DNA of 47,807 nt from Solirubrobacterales bacterium (GTDB lineage Bacteria; Actinomycetota; Thermoleophilia; Solirubrobacterales; Solirubrobacteraceae): NCBI GenBank assembly GCA_003133565.1, contig PKYB01000028.1:8235-56041 (forward strand). Direction: 5' to 3'. The position numbers and the translations under genes were made by a program. Below, in pieces: positions 18,022 to 25,001 of the stretch. Under the pieces are notes generated by a model. That model was not told the origin of the DNA and did no database searches. It saw only the letters and a list, made by a program, of their open reading frames with translations. Within the stretch, counting starts at the first letter, position 1; each line of letters begins with the position of its first letter.

Positions 18022-18999
18022 CTATCCGCCGTCGCTACCGGCCGCGCGCCGCGCCAGCACCTCGATCAGCGCGGCACCATCGCGGTCGGCGCTTTCGCCG
18101 GCCAGCAGCAGCTCGGCTTCGCGCCGCCCGCCAACCGCGCGCAGGCCGCGTTCGCCGAACTCGCTGACGAAGTCCTCGAGCGCGCCGCCGCGGCGGTTCT
18201 CGGCTCGCCGCGCGCCAAGATCGAGTGCGGCGCGATGGGCGTCAAGCGCCGCGGCCAGCTCCTCGATCCCCGACGTTGGCGCGAGCGCGCTCACCGCCAG
18301 CGCTCCGTCCCCGTCCAGGCCGACCGCGCGCAGGGCGGCTCTCGCGTCTTGGAGCGTCGCCCGCGCCGGTGCACCAAGGTCTGCCTTGGCGACGACGATC
18401 AGGTCCGGGATCTCGAGCAGGCCGGCCTTGAGGAACTGCAGCGCGTCGCCGGCACCCGGCTGGACGACGACAACGACCGTGTCGGCGACGTTGCCGATCG
18501 CGGTCTCCGACTGCCCGACGCCGACCGTCTCGACGACCACGAGGTCGAATGCCACCGCGAGCACCTGCGCCGCCGCCCGTGTCGCCGGCGCGAGTCCGCC
18601 ACTGCGCTCACGCGCCGCCATCGAGCGGATGAAGCGGCCCTCGCCGCCGACGCCGGACCCGGCGATCCGCAGCCGATCGCCGAGCAGCGCGCCTCCTGAG
18701 CGCTTCGAGGAGGGGTCCACGGCGAGCACGGCGACGGTCCTCGCCGGTCGCCAAACCGCGACCAGCGCGCCGAGCAGCGTCGACTTGCCGACCCCGGGCG
18801 CTCCGGTGAAGCCGATGATGTGCCCTTCGGCCTCGCCGCCGAGCGCCCGGGGCGAAAGCGCCGCTTCCAGTTCCGCGGCCTGCTCGCGGTCCTCCTCATC
18901 AACGCTCTCGAGCAGGTTCAGCACGGCCGGCGCGACGGCGAGGTCGTGCTCGCGCAGCGCCGCGGCGAGCTCCGTGCCGCTCAGCCGCTCGCCGCTCAA
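18022..18999 (-). CDS. meaB: MeaB/ArgK-type GTPase (methylmalonyl-CoA mutase chaperone)
   Basis: A 325-residue G3E-family GTPase that loads and protects the adenosylcobalamin cofactor of methylmalonyl-CoA mutase or a related mutase. P-loop GFTGAPGVGKST (63-74), the MeaB-typical VDPSSKRSGGALLGDRLRI, the ETVGVGQSE switch and the AKADL base-recognition motif are visible. The mutase genes are not in the window. TTG 18999 fits the family N-terminus (LSGERL). It has no Shine-Dalgarno, but its TTGA overlaps the stop of a 31-codon upstream ORF. An in-frame GTG at 19044 is the alternative start. Confidence 0.88.
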   Translation of the reverse strand: MSGERLSGTELAAALREHDLAVAPAVLNLLESVDEEDREQAAELEAALSPRALGGEAEGHIIGFTGAPGVGKSTLLGALVAVWRPARTVAVLAVDPSSKRSGGALLGDRLRIAGSGVGGEGRFIRSMAARERSGGLAPATRAAAQVLAVAFDLVVVETVGVGQSETAIGNVADTVVVVVQPGAGDALQFLKAGLLEIPDLIVVAKADLGAPARATLQDARAALRAVGLDGDGALAVSALAPTSGIEELAAALDAHRAALDLGARRAENRRGGALEDFVSEFGERGLRAVGGRREAELLLAGESADRDGAALIEVLARRAAGSDGG

Positions 19000-19091
19000 G
19001 ACCCGCGCTCGCCGGCGTGCCCGGCATCGGTCTCGATCGGCCACGGCAGATCCGGCGTGGCAAGCCGGTGGGGCGCGCGCTTGCCGCTCAT
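18996..19091 (-). CDS. Putative leaderless upstream ORF coupled to meaB (31 residues)
   Basis: An ATG at 19091 stands exactly 8 bases after a minus-strand TACAAT -10 box. The frame runs 31 codons and ends in TGA (18998-18996), which overlaps the TTG start of meaB as TTGA. The peptide starts MSGKRAPHRL, is soluble and is not recognised. It is more likely a device to deliver ribosomes to the meaB start than a functional protein. Evidence is positional only. Confidence 0.4.
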   Translation of the reverse strand: MSGKRAPHRLATPDLPWPIETDAGHAGERGS

Positions 19092-19099
19092 CGGGGTGG

Positions 19100-19109
19100 A
19101 TTGTAGGGT
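19100..19109. promoter_or_regulatory. Symmetric double -10 element between meaB and the metallo-hydrolase gene
   Basis: ATTGTAGGGT holds a minus-strand TACAAT (19100-19105) and a plus-strand TAGGGT (19104-19109) sharing the central TA, the same arrangement as at bioA. TACAAT lies 8 bases from the ATG of the upstream ORF. TAGGGT lies 10 bases from the metallo-hydrolase ATG, with a TTGCCG -35-like hexamer at 17-base spacing (19081-19086). Confidence 0.45.
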
Positions 19110-19119
19110 TCCCTTGACG

Positions 19120-19980
19120 ATGCCCCATGAGCCGATCCGCCCGATCGACGTCCACCATCTCGGGCGCCCCAAGGTCATCTGCGCGTGGCTCGCCGGTGAT
19201 GTGCTGATCGATCCCGGCCCTGCGTCGAGCCTTCCCGGTCTGCTCGACGGCCTCGACGGAGTGGTCCCGCGGGTGATCGCCCTGACCCATATCCATCTCG
19301 ACCACGCCGGCGCGACGGGCACGCTCGTTGCGCGCTGGCCGGACGTGCGCGTCTGGGTGCACGAGCGCGGGGCGCGCCACATGATCGACCCAACGCGTCT
19401 GCTGGATAGTGCCACGCGCCTCTATGGCGAGCATATGGACCGGCTCTGGGGCGAGGTGCTGCCCGTCCCGGAAGCCAACGTCGAGGTGCTCCACGGCGGC
19501 GAGGAGCTCGATGGCTTCGAGGTTGCCTACACCCCCGGTCACGCTTCGCACCACGTCTCTTACCGCCACCACGAGTCCGCCACGGCGTTCGTCGGTGACA
19601 CCGCCGGCGTACGGATCCCGCCCGGCACCCACGTGCTCGCCCCGACCGTGCCGCCGGACACCGACGTCGAGGCCTGGCACGCCTCAATTGCCTTGCTCCG
19701 CTCCTGGGAGCCGCAGCGGCTCGCGCTCACCCATTTCGCCGCGTTCTCCGATCCGCAAGAGCACCTCGATCGCTTGGAGTCAGAGCTCGACCGCTGGGCG
19801 ACCCGCGCCCGCGAGGTCGACCGCGAGCAGTTCGCGCGCGAGCTGGCCGCCGACGTCGAGCGCCACGCTGACGCCGAGGCGGCGGTGCCCTACCGCTACG
19901 CAGCGCCCTACGAGCACATCTACGACGGGCTTGCCCGCTACTGGTCGCAGCGCTCAGAGTCCGCGCAGGCCAAGGGGTGA
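19120..19980 (+). CDS. MBL-fold metallo-hydrolase
   Basis: A 286-residue protein of the metallo-beta-lactamase fold. The metal motif is THIHLDHAG (HxHxDH), followed downstream by the third His in TPGHASHHVSYR, the bridging Asp in FVGDTAGVR and the last His in LALTHF. This set specifies a dinuclear centre of the glyoxalase-II/hydrolase type; the substrate cannot be told. The start at ATG 19120 is supported by the nearby -10 element; the frame is open much further upstream only because it runs antisense to meaB. Its stop overlaps the GTG of clpS (GTGA). Confidence 0.85.
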   Translation: MPHEPIRPIDVHHLGRPKVICAWLAGDVLIDPGPASSLPGLLDGLDGVVPRVIALTHIHLDHAGATGTLVARWPDVRVWVHERGARHMIDPTRLLDSATRLYGEHMDRLWGEVLPVPEANVEVLHGGEELDGFEVAYTPGHASHHVSYRHHESATAFVGDTAGVRIPPGTHVLAPTVPPDTDVEAWHASIALLRSWEPQRLALTHFAAFSDPQEHLDRLESELDRWATRAREVDREQFARELAADVERHADAEAAVPYRYAAPYEHIYDGLARYWSQRSESAQAKG

Positions 19981-20264
19981 GCACCACCATCGAGCTGCCG
20001 CGCACCGGCCTGCCCGGCAGCGGCGTCGGTGGAGTGTGGCGAGTCATCGTCCGCAACGACAACCACAACACCTTCGAGCACGTCGCATCGACGCTGGCGC
20101 GCGTCCTCCCCGGCGTCGACCTCGACCGCGGCTACGCCTTTGCCAACCAGATCCACAACGCCGGCCTCGCGATCGTCTGGAGCGGACAGCGCGAGACCGC
20201 CGAGCATTACTGGGCCGAGCTGAACGACGCCGGCCTCACGATGGCCCCGCTCGAACAGGGCTAG
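19977..20264 (+). CDS. clpS: ATP-dependent Clp protease adaptor ClpS
   Basis: A 95-residue adaptor that delivers N-degron substrates to the ClpAP/ClpCP protease. Seen: WRVIVRNDNHNTFEHV (ND-x-x-x-TF/ME pocket motif), a middle helix with ANQIHNAGLAIVWSG in place of the usual MxxVHxxGxAVV, and a final ETAEHYWAELNDAGLTM. The N-terminal 20 residues are flexible and Pro/Gly-rich, as is normal. It starts with a GTG overlapping the stop of the metallo-hydrolase gene by four bases, so it is translationally coupled. A strong hairpin follows. Confidence 0.88.
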   Translation: MSTTIELPRTGLPGSGVGGVWRVIVRNDNHNTFEHVASTLARVLPGVDLDRGYAFANQIHNAGLAIVWSGQRETAEHYWAELNDAGLTMAPLEQG

Positions 20265-20265
20265 C

Positions 20266-20300
20266 GCGCGGAACGCCACGGCGCTCAGGCGTCGCCGCGC
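20266..20300. terminator. Bidirectional hairpin terminator between clpS and a converging gene
   Basis: GCGCGG (20266-20271) pairs with CCGCGC (20295-20300), and ACGCC (20273-20277) with GGCGT (20288-20292), around a 10-base loop. The structure fills the 35-base tail-to-tail gap. There is no T-run on either side. Confidence 0.5.
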
Positions 20301-20647
20301 TACTCGGCCGCTGCCACGCTCGCGCTGGCGGGCGCGCCGTTCGGCCGCGGGCGTGTTCCCGCCGTCACGAGGTCGTGCCAGGAGTAAGCAACCGGCACCT
20401 GAAACCACCCCTGGCAGTAGGTGCGGAAGTCGACCAGCTCCGGCCCCTGCCAGTAACGGTCGAAGTCGACGTGCTCGTCGAACTCGAGCACCTGCAAGAA
20501 CTTGTAGCGGTCGTCGCGGCCGCGGTAGACGGTGTAGCCGGTCGCGCCGTACTGCGGCGCGACCGCCGAGATGCGGGTCAGCTCCGCCTCCAGCTGATCG
20601 CCGCGGAAGCCAGTCGCATACCACTGGATTTGCACGACTCCTGACAT
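20300..20647 (-). CDS. Small protein of the dimeric alpha/beta-barrel (ABM/EthD-like) type, unknown function
   Basis: A 115-residue protein. Pattern: strand VVQIQWYATGF, helix from GDQLEAEL to AVAP, strands TGYTVYRGRDD and YKFLQVLEF, then a helix DFDRYWQGPELVDFR. This is the ferredoxin-like beta-alpha-beta-beta-alpha order of antibiotic-biosynthesis-monooxygenase and EthD domains. No catalytic residues can be named. The ATG overlaps the TGA of the dehydrogenase remnant (TGATG) and has GGAGGTGA as a strong Shine-Dalgarno inside that remnant, so it was originally the next gene in that operon. Confidence 0.7.
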   Translation of the reverse strand: MSGVVQIQWYATGFRGDQLEAELTRISAVAPQYGATGYTVYRGRDDRYKFLQVLEFDEHVDFDRYWQGPELVDFRTYCQGWFQVPVAYSWHDLVTAGTRPRPNGAPASASVAAAE

Positions 20648-20832
20648 CAGATACTCACCTCCGCGCGATTTGCCCCCGGTCCCTCCGCGGTCTTAGTGGT
20701 GCCCTCCGCCGGGGCGCCGACGAGGACCGCGATCTTCCCGAGATGTCGGTTTTCTTTCATCAACTGGTGGGCCTCGGCGACGCCCTCGAAGCCGAGGGTA
20801 CGCCAGAGTACCGGTCCGATGCGCAGGCGCGC
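20647..20832 (-). pseudogene. C-terminal remnant of a medium-chain dehydrogenase/reductase (crotonyl-CoA reductase-like)
   Basis: Immediately after the TGA of ygfZ and in the same frame, 61 sense codons run to a TGA at 20649-20647. The translation has FEGVAEAHQLMKENRH and LGKIAVLVGAPAEG, the last helix and strand of zinc-type/crotonyl-CoA-reductase dehydrogenases ('EAH..M..N.H.GK..VLV'). No start codon, Rossmann fold or catalytic domain is present. It is too short to be an enzyme and looks like what is left after a deletion that joined ygfZ to the last quarter of the gene. The downstream small gene still uses its Shine-Dalgarno. Confidence 0.6.
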
Positions 20833-21795
20833 TCAGCCGCCAAATGGCAGGGCGAGGACCAGCGCGCTGCCACCATCCTCGCCGAGGCGCAGCGACGCGC
20901 CCGGCTCGGCCTCGCGACGCACGAGCGCGAGCGCAATCGGCCCGAGCCGCGGCGAGACCGCGACAGCACCGAGAACGCCGACTTCGCGTCCGTCCTGGTG
21001 CAGCACCGTGCCGGGCGCCACCGGCTCGCTCAGGCTCAGCCCGCGCAAATGACGGTTGGGCTTGCCCTTCCAATAGAGCCGCGCGACGGTCTCCTGGCCG
21101 ACGTAGCAGCCCTTTGTGAAGGACACCGCGCGCTCGTGGAGGCCCGCCTCCTGGGGCATCGTCGTCTCGTCGATCTCGACGCCGAAGCGCGCGATCCCAT
21201 GCTCGATCCTCACGCACTCAAAAGTGGCTTCGCTGAGCGCGACAACGCCCGCGTCGTCGAGCGCGCGCCGCGCCCGCTCATGCTCTCGGGATTCAAGGAG
21301 CAGGTCGATGCCAAGGCGCGTGCGGATTGCCCGCACCGCCACGCCGGCGACCTCGCTCGCGATGTGCGCGTGCTCCTCGGCCGGCGGAGGCTTCGCCAAC
21401 ACGCCGTCGCTCGCAGGCCCGATGAGCGAGAGCAGCCCACACTCCAACGTACGTTTGTGAAGCTCCGCCGCATAGCCGATGCGGAAGCGCATCAGGGCGT
21501 CGAATAGCGCTTGCAACGCCACCCGCTCGGTATCGAGCAGCAGCTCCTCGTCGGTGCGCAGCACTCTTACCTCGGCGAGCATCCGGCCCTTCTCGCTCAG
21601 CATCGTCGCGTCGGCGCCGCTGCCGGGGACGATCGCCGCGATGTCGTTAGACAGCAGCGAGTCGAGAAAGCCAACCGCGTCGACGCCGCTGATCGCGAGC
21701 TTGCCTTGCTCGGAGCGGTCGAAGAGCCCGACCGCCTCGGTCGCCGCGGCGTACTCGCCGTTGTCGGGGATGTTGGCTATGAGCGCGCTCGCCAC
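20833..21795 (-). CDS. ygfZ: Folate-binding YgfZ/GcvT-fold protein
   Basis: A 320-residue protein of the YgfZ family (COG0354), which supports assembly or repair of certain Fe-S enzymes using tetrahydrofolate. The hallmark KGCYVGQE is at 228-235, followed by ARLYWKGKPNRHLRGL; the N-terminal lobe has LSNDIAAIVPGSG. GTG 21795 has a TATCCT -10 box 8 bases upstream and no Shine-Dalgarno, so a leaderless transcript is likely. Its stop is directly followed by a dehydrogenase remnant in the same frame. Confidence 0.9.
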   Translation of the reverse strand: MASALIANIPDNGEYAAATEAVGLFDRSEQGKLAISGVDAVGFLDSLLSNDIAAIVPGSGADATMLSEKGRMLAEVRVLRTDEELLLDTERVALQALFDALMRFRIGYAAELHKRTLECGLLSLIGPASDGVLAKPPPAEEHAHIASEVAGVAVRAIRTRLGIDLLLESREHERARRALDDAGVVALSEATFECVRIEHGIARFGVEIDETTMPQEAGLHERAVSFTKGCYVGQETVARLYWKGKPNRHLRGLSLSEPVAPGTVLHQDGREVGVLGAVAVSPRLGPIALALVRREAEPGASLRLGEDGGSALVLALPFGG

Positions 21796-21803
21796 TTCAT
21801 CCG

Positions 21804-21809
21804 AGGATA
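21804..21809 (-). promoter_or_regulatory. -10 element of ygfZ (leaderless)
   Basis: Minus-strand TATCCT stands 8 bases before GTG 21795. Confidence 0.45.
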
Positions 21810-21880
21810 CCCATCGGACCGCCCGGTCTTGCTCCGGCGCTTGCCCGACGCGCCTCCCTTCGCGCCGCGCCGCGCTCGTC

Positions 21881-21886
21881 TAGGCT
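21881..21886 (+). promoter_or_regulatory. -10 element of the small gene at 21895 (leaderless)
   Basis: TAGGCT stands 8 bases before ATG 21895; no Shine-Dalgarno sequence is present. Confidence 0.4.
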
Positions 21887-21894
21887 TCGTCGCG

Positions 21895-22257
21895 ATGGCG
21901 CTGACCGAAACCTTCCAGGAGATCGTCGACGCGCTGCCCGATGACTGGACCGACCTCGAGCTCGATCTGCGGATCGCTGATGAGACCCGCTACGTAGAAG
22001 CCGCGGTCGCGCTAGTCGTCTGCAACGCGCAGCCCTACTCTGAGAACGAATGGCACTGGCGCCTGCTCGTCGCCCACCGCTTCGGCCACGCCGCCGCGGT
22101 TCCGGCGGTGCGCACCTCGCTGAGCCTGCTCGACGACAACGACATCGCCGGCGAGCTCGTCGTCCGCGAGGTTCGCCAAGGGCGCGTGCCGATCGAGCCG
22201 CTCTGGGGGCGCCCCTACACGGTGCGTGACGAGCTGCGCCAGATCAACGCGCAGTAG
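21895..22257 (+). CDS. Small acidic protein of unknown function
   Basis: A 120-residue soluble protein. Features: a helical N-terminus (ETFQEIVDALP), an acidic patch DDWTDLELDLRIAD, and an alternating hydrophobic stretch EAAVALVVCNAQP followed by WHWRLLVAHRFGHAA. I do not recognise the family. The start at 21895 is chosen from the -10 box 8 bases before it; the frame is open further upstream only opposite ygfZ. Its end overlaps the end of the converging gene by 14 bases. Confidence 0.65.
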   Translation: MALTETFQEIVDALPDDWTDLELDLRIADETRYVEAAVALVVCNAQPYSENEWHWRLLVAHRFGHAAAVPAVRTSLSLLDDNDIAGELVVREVRQGRVPIEPLWGRPYTVRDELRQINAQ

Positions 22258-22570
22258 CGAGCAGACCGTCGAGCAACGCCGGACCCTCGCGGGCGATCCG
22301 CGAGCGCGGCACCACTAGCTCAAAACCCGCCGCGAGGGCCTGCTCGCGCACCTCGCTTTCGACATGCGAGTAGAAGGCGAGTACCGGCGCCTGACGCGCG
22401 GCGAGGCCCGCGATGCGCGCGCTCGCATCATGGGTGAGGTCGGCGACGATCGCCTGCGCCTGCGGATCGAGCGCCGACCCGAGCGTCACTTCGTGACCTG
22501 CGGCGGCCAGCCCGGCCTGGAGGCGCGATCCAAACAGCAGGTCGTCGCTGAGGACTTGCACGCGGGCCAT
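22244..22570 (-). CDS. Small receiver-like protein of unknown function
   Basis: A 108-residue protein. It reads as an alternating beta-alpha fold: VQVLSDDLLFGSRLQAGLAAAG, HEVTLGS, AIVADLTHD, VLAFYSHVE and FELVVPRSRI. This resembles a truncated response-regulator receiver domain, with D35-like Asp in VADLTHD at the place of the phospho-acceptor, but the usual acidic pair and lysine are not obvious. It has its own TATCCT -10 box 9 bases before the ATG and lies 115 bases after the F420 operon. Role unknown. Confidence 0.65.
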   Translation of the reverse strand: MARVQVLSDDLLFGSRLQAGLAAAGHEVTLGSALDPQAQAIVADLTHDASARIAGLAARQAPVLAFYSHVESEVREQALAAGFELVVPRSRIAREGPALLDGLLATAR

Positions 22571-22579
22571 GCTCGGCAG

Positions 22580-22585
22580 AGGATA
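22580..22585 (-). promoter_or_regulatory. -10 element of the receiver-like gene (leaderless)
   Basis: Minus-strand TATCCT stands 9 bases before ATG 22570; no Shine-Dalgarno. Confidence 0.4.
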
Positions 22586-22644
22586 GGGCCACGGGCAAAA
22601 CTTGAGTGACTCCAGATCAGCGCTACGTTGCCGGCGGCAGCCCA

Positions 22645-22671
22645 GGCGGAGCGAAGCTGACCCGCTCCGCC
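22645..22671 (-). terminator. Hairpin terminator of the F420 operon
   Basis: A perfect 9-base stem GGCGGAGCG/CGCTCCGCC with a 9-base loop lies 15 bases after the cofE stop. No U-tract follows, as is common for GC-rich actinobacterial terminators. Confidence 0.55.
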
Positions 22672-22685
22672 AAGCGCGGCGCGGC

Positions 22686-23435
22686 TCAGCTGAACAAATC
22701 CTCCTCGCGCGGGCGGATCAGCGCGACGGCGCCAGGGCCGTCGTCGCGCTGCACGTGCTGACCGAGCCCGCTAACGATCACGACCGGCTCGCCCGAGTCC
22801 TTCGTGCGCGCGAGGTCGGCGGCCGCGGCAACCGCATCTGCGGTCGCGATGATGCTCGCGTGCAACTCACGACCACGACGGTCGTGACGCCCGCGCCAAT
22901 CATCGAGCGCGAGCAGGCCGGCGCAGCCGATCGCCGTGTCGAGCTGTCCGAGACGCCAGGCGCGACCAAAGCTGTCGGTGATCAGGACCGCCGGCGCGTG
23001 ACCGGAAAGTTCGCGCAGCCGGGCGCGCAGCAGCCGCGCCGAGCGGTCCGGGTCGTCCGGTAGCAGCACGAGCACCTCCTCGCCCGGTGCGTTTGACTCA
23101 TCGACACCGGCGTTCGCACAGATGAAGCCGTGGCGAGTGCGGACGATCAACACGCCACGCTCGGCGCGGATCAGCTCGACGGACTCATCGAGGATCGCCT
23201 GGACGTGTCGCGGATCCTTGTCGTGCGCGGCCCCCAACTCGAGCGCGCGGGCGCTCGGCTCGATCGATCCCAGCGCGCGGACTCGGCCCTCGGCCTTGGA
23301 GACCGCCTTGTGCGCGACGACAACGATGTCCTGATCGCCCGGTGCCTCGCCCGCAGCGAGGACCAGCGTAGCGAGATCTGAGCCCTCGCTGATCTCGGGC
23401 AGATCGCTGAGCGCGCGGGCGCTAAGGGCTCCCAT
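22686..23435 (-). CDS. cofE: Coenzyme F420-0:L-glutamate ligase
   Basis: A 249-residue enzyme adding glutamates to F420-0 with GTP. Family signs: the N-terminal LSDLPEISEGSDLATLV, the DIVVVAHKAVSKAEGRV segment, the ITDSFGRAWRLGQLDTAIGCAG motif and a C-terminal LARTKDSGEPVVIVSGL. It is the single-domain form: the FMN-dependent reductase domain fused in mycobacterial FbiB is absent. ATG 23435 overlaps the TGA of cofC (TGATG); the open frame further upstream lies within cofC and is not used. Last gene of the F420 operon, followed by a hairpin. Confidence 0.92.
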   Translation of the reverse strand: MGALSARALSDLPEISEGSDLATLVLAAGEAPGDQDIVVVAHKAVSKAEGRVRALGSIEPSARALELGAAHDKDPRHVQAILDESVELIRAERGVLIVRTRHGFICANAGVDESNAPGEEVLVLLPDDPDRSARLLRARLRELSGHAPAVLITDSFGRAWRLGQLDTAIGCAGLLALDDWRGRHDRRGRELHASIIATADAVAAAADLARTKDSGEPVVIVSGLGQHVQRDDGPGAVALIRPREEDLFS

Positions 23436-24088
23436 CAATGCCCGGCCATCACGCGAGTCAGCGCCGCGCGAGTCCGCGGCGCGCCCTCGCCCGCCCCACC
23501 GAGCAGCGCCGCAAGGTCCTCTGGTGTGTCGACGTCGAGCAGCAGCGTTTGCGGTCTGGCCACCTCGCAAGTGGCGCCGGCCGCCGCCGCAAGGTCACGA
23601 TGGCGTTCGAAGCTGCCGGGTCCGAACGCCGGTGCAATCACATCGGGCGGTGTCAGCAGCAGCGCGTTGGTGCCGGTCCCCTGGCGGTCGGGAACGATGA
23701 CAACCGACAGCGGACCGGCGCCGTGATGAGCCAGGAGCGCGGCGAGCTCGTCGCCGTCGAGCGCGGGGCAGTCACCGGGAACCAGCAGCACCCGCTCGAT
23801 GCCGGTTTCCAGCGCATAAGCGATGCCGGCGCTTACGGCGGCGCTCTGACCGGCCTCGCGCACGTCCGGCTCGACGATTGCCCCGAGCATTTCGGCGATG
23901 CTCGCGACTGCCGGCTCGTTGGTGATAACGAAGACACCGTCGAGCTCGCTCGTGGCGCTGAGGATGTGCAGCACGTCCTCGACCATTGCTCGCGCCAGCG
24001 TCTCGCGTTGCTCGTCGTTCAGCCGCCCACTCAGCCGCTGCTTGGCGAGCTCGAAGCGCTTGACCGGAAGAATCGCGAGCGTGCGCAT
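23435..24088 (-). CDS. cofC: Phosphoenolpyruvate/2-phospholactate guanylyltransferase
   Basis: A 217-residue nucleotidyltransferase of the CofC/FbiD family that activates 2-phospholactate or, in most actinobacteria, phosphoenolpyruvate with GTP for F420 assembly. Motifs: LPVKRFELAKQRLSGRL near the N-terminus (nucleotide binding, conserved Lys/Arg), LLVPGDCPALDGDEL with metal-binding Asp, and DRQGTGTNALLLTPP. ATG 24088 lies 4 bases after the cofD stop; the open frame upstream is the end of cofD in another frame. Which substrate is used cannot be told from sequence. Confidence 0.9.
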   Translation of the reverse strand: MRTLAILPVKRFELAKQRLSGRLNDEQRETLARAMVEDVLHILSATSELDGVFVITNEPAVASIAEMLGAIVEPDVREAGQSAAVSAGIAYALETGIERVLLVPGDCPALDGDELAALLAHHGAGPLSVVIVPDRQGTGTNALLLTPPDVIAPAFGPGSFERHRDLAAAAGATCEVARPQTLLLDVDTPEDLAALLGGAGEGAPRTRAALTRVMAGH

Positions 24089-24092
24089 CGGC

Positions 24093-25001
24093 TCAGGCGC
24101 CAGCCAGCGACTGGCAGAGCTCGAGCGCGCGCTCGGCAACGAACCGTCGTTGCTCGGCACTGGACATCAGCGTGTCGCAGCGTAGCGACGCGATCGCCTC
24201 GATCTCCTCGTCGCTCACCAAGCCGTCGATCAGACCGTCGTAGTAGCCGAGCACGCCCCGGGCATCAGCGGGCTGGCCGGCCCAGGCCAGACACGCCGCG
24301 GTCGGACCTTTCAGCACCTCACCGCCGACGATCGGGCTGACAGCGACGACCGGTGCTGCGGCGGCGATCAGCGCGTCGCGCATTCCGCGTAGCGCGAGGA
24401 TCGGGCCGATCGAGATGACGGGGTTGGACGGCCCAATGATCACCGCTCGCGCACCGGCGAGCGCCTCGATCACGACCGGCGATGGCAGCGCAGCAGCTGC
24501 GCCTTGGAACTCGACCCCGTCGATGGGCACTTGCGCGCCAAGGCGGATCAGAAACTCCTGCAGCCCCACCCAGCCGCCGCTGGTCGCGATCCGTGTCCGC
24601 ACCGGCTGGTCGCTCATCGGAAGGACCCGGGCGCGAACGCCCAGCGCGCTCGTCAGGCGAGCCTGCGCAGCCGTTGCGCTCAGCCCCTGCGTCAGCAGCT
24701 CGCGACGCTCTAGGCACAGCGCAAGGTCGCGGTCGCCGAGGTTGAACCAGACGTCGGTGCCCAACTCGCGGAGCATCTCCATCGCCGCGAAACTGTCGCC
24801 GGCGAGCCCCCAGCCACGCTCGTCGATCCGATCGGCAAGCCAGTACGTGACGAGGTCGGGGTCCGGCGAGACATGTGCGCTATAGATCTCGATGTCATCG
24901 CCTGTGTTGGCGATCACCGCCAACTCCTCGCCGAGCAGCTCATAGAGGCCGCGTGCGAGCTTCGCGCCGCCGCTGCCGCCGGACAGCAGTACGACGCTCA
25001 C
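24093..25001 (-). CDS. cofD: 2-phospho-L-lactate transferase (CofD/FbiA)
   Basis: A 302-residue enzyme transferring the activated phospholactyl or phosphoenolpyruvyl group to the deazaflavin Fo. Seen: LLSGGSGGAKLARGL (6-20) at the N-terminus, ANTGDDIEIYSAHVSPDPDLVTYWLAD, WFNLGDRDLALCLERRELL and IGPSNPVISIGPILAL, all hallmarks of the family. GTG 25001 overlaps the npdG stop by four bases (GTGA). Fo synthase genes are not in the window. Confidence 0.95.
   Translation of the reverse strand: MSVVLLSGGSGGAKLARGLYELLGEELAVIANTGDDIEIYSAHVSPDPDLVTYWLADRIDERGWGLAGDSFAAMEMLRELGTDVWFNLGDRDLALCLERRELLTQGLSATAAQARLTSALGVRARVLPMSDQPVRTRIATSGGWVGLQEFLIRLGAQVPIDGVEFQGAAAALPSPVVIEALAGARAVIIGPSNPVISIGPILALRGMRDALIAAAAPVVAVSPIVGGEVLKGPTAACLAWAGQPADARGVLGYYDGLIDGLVSDEEIEAIASLRCDTLMSSAEQRRFVAERALELCQSLAGA

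Noticed and set aside
20833-20835. TGA of ygfZ as a recoded codon leading into the dehydrogenase tail
   Set aside because: No recoding signal is visible and the tail is a plain dehydrogenase end; a deletion scar is simpler.
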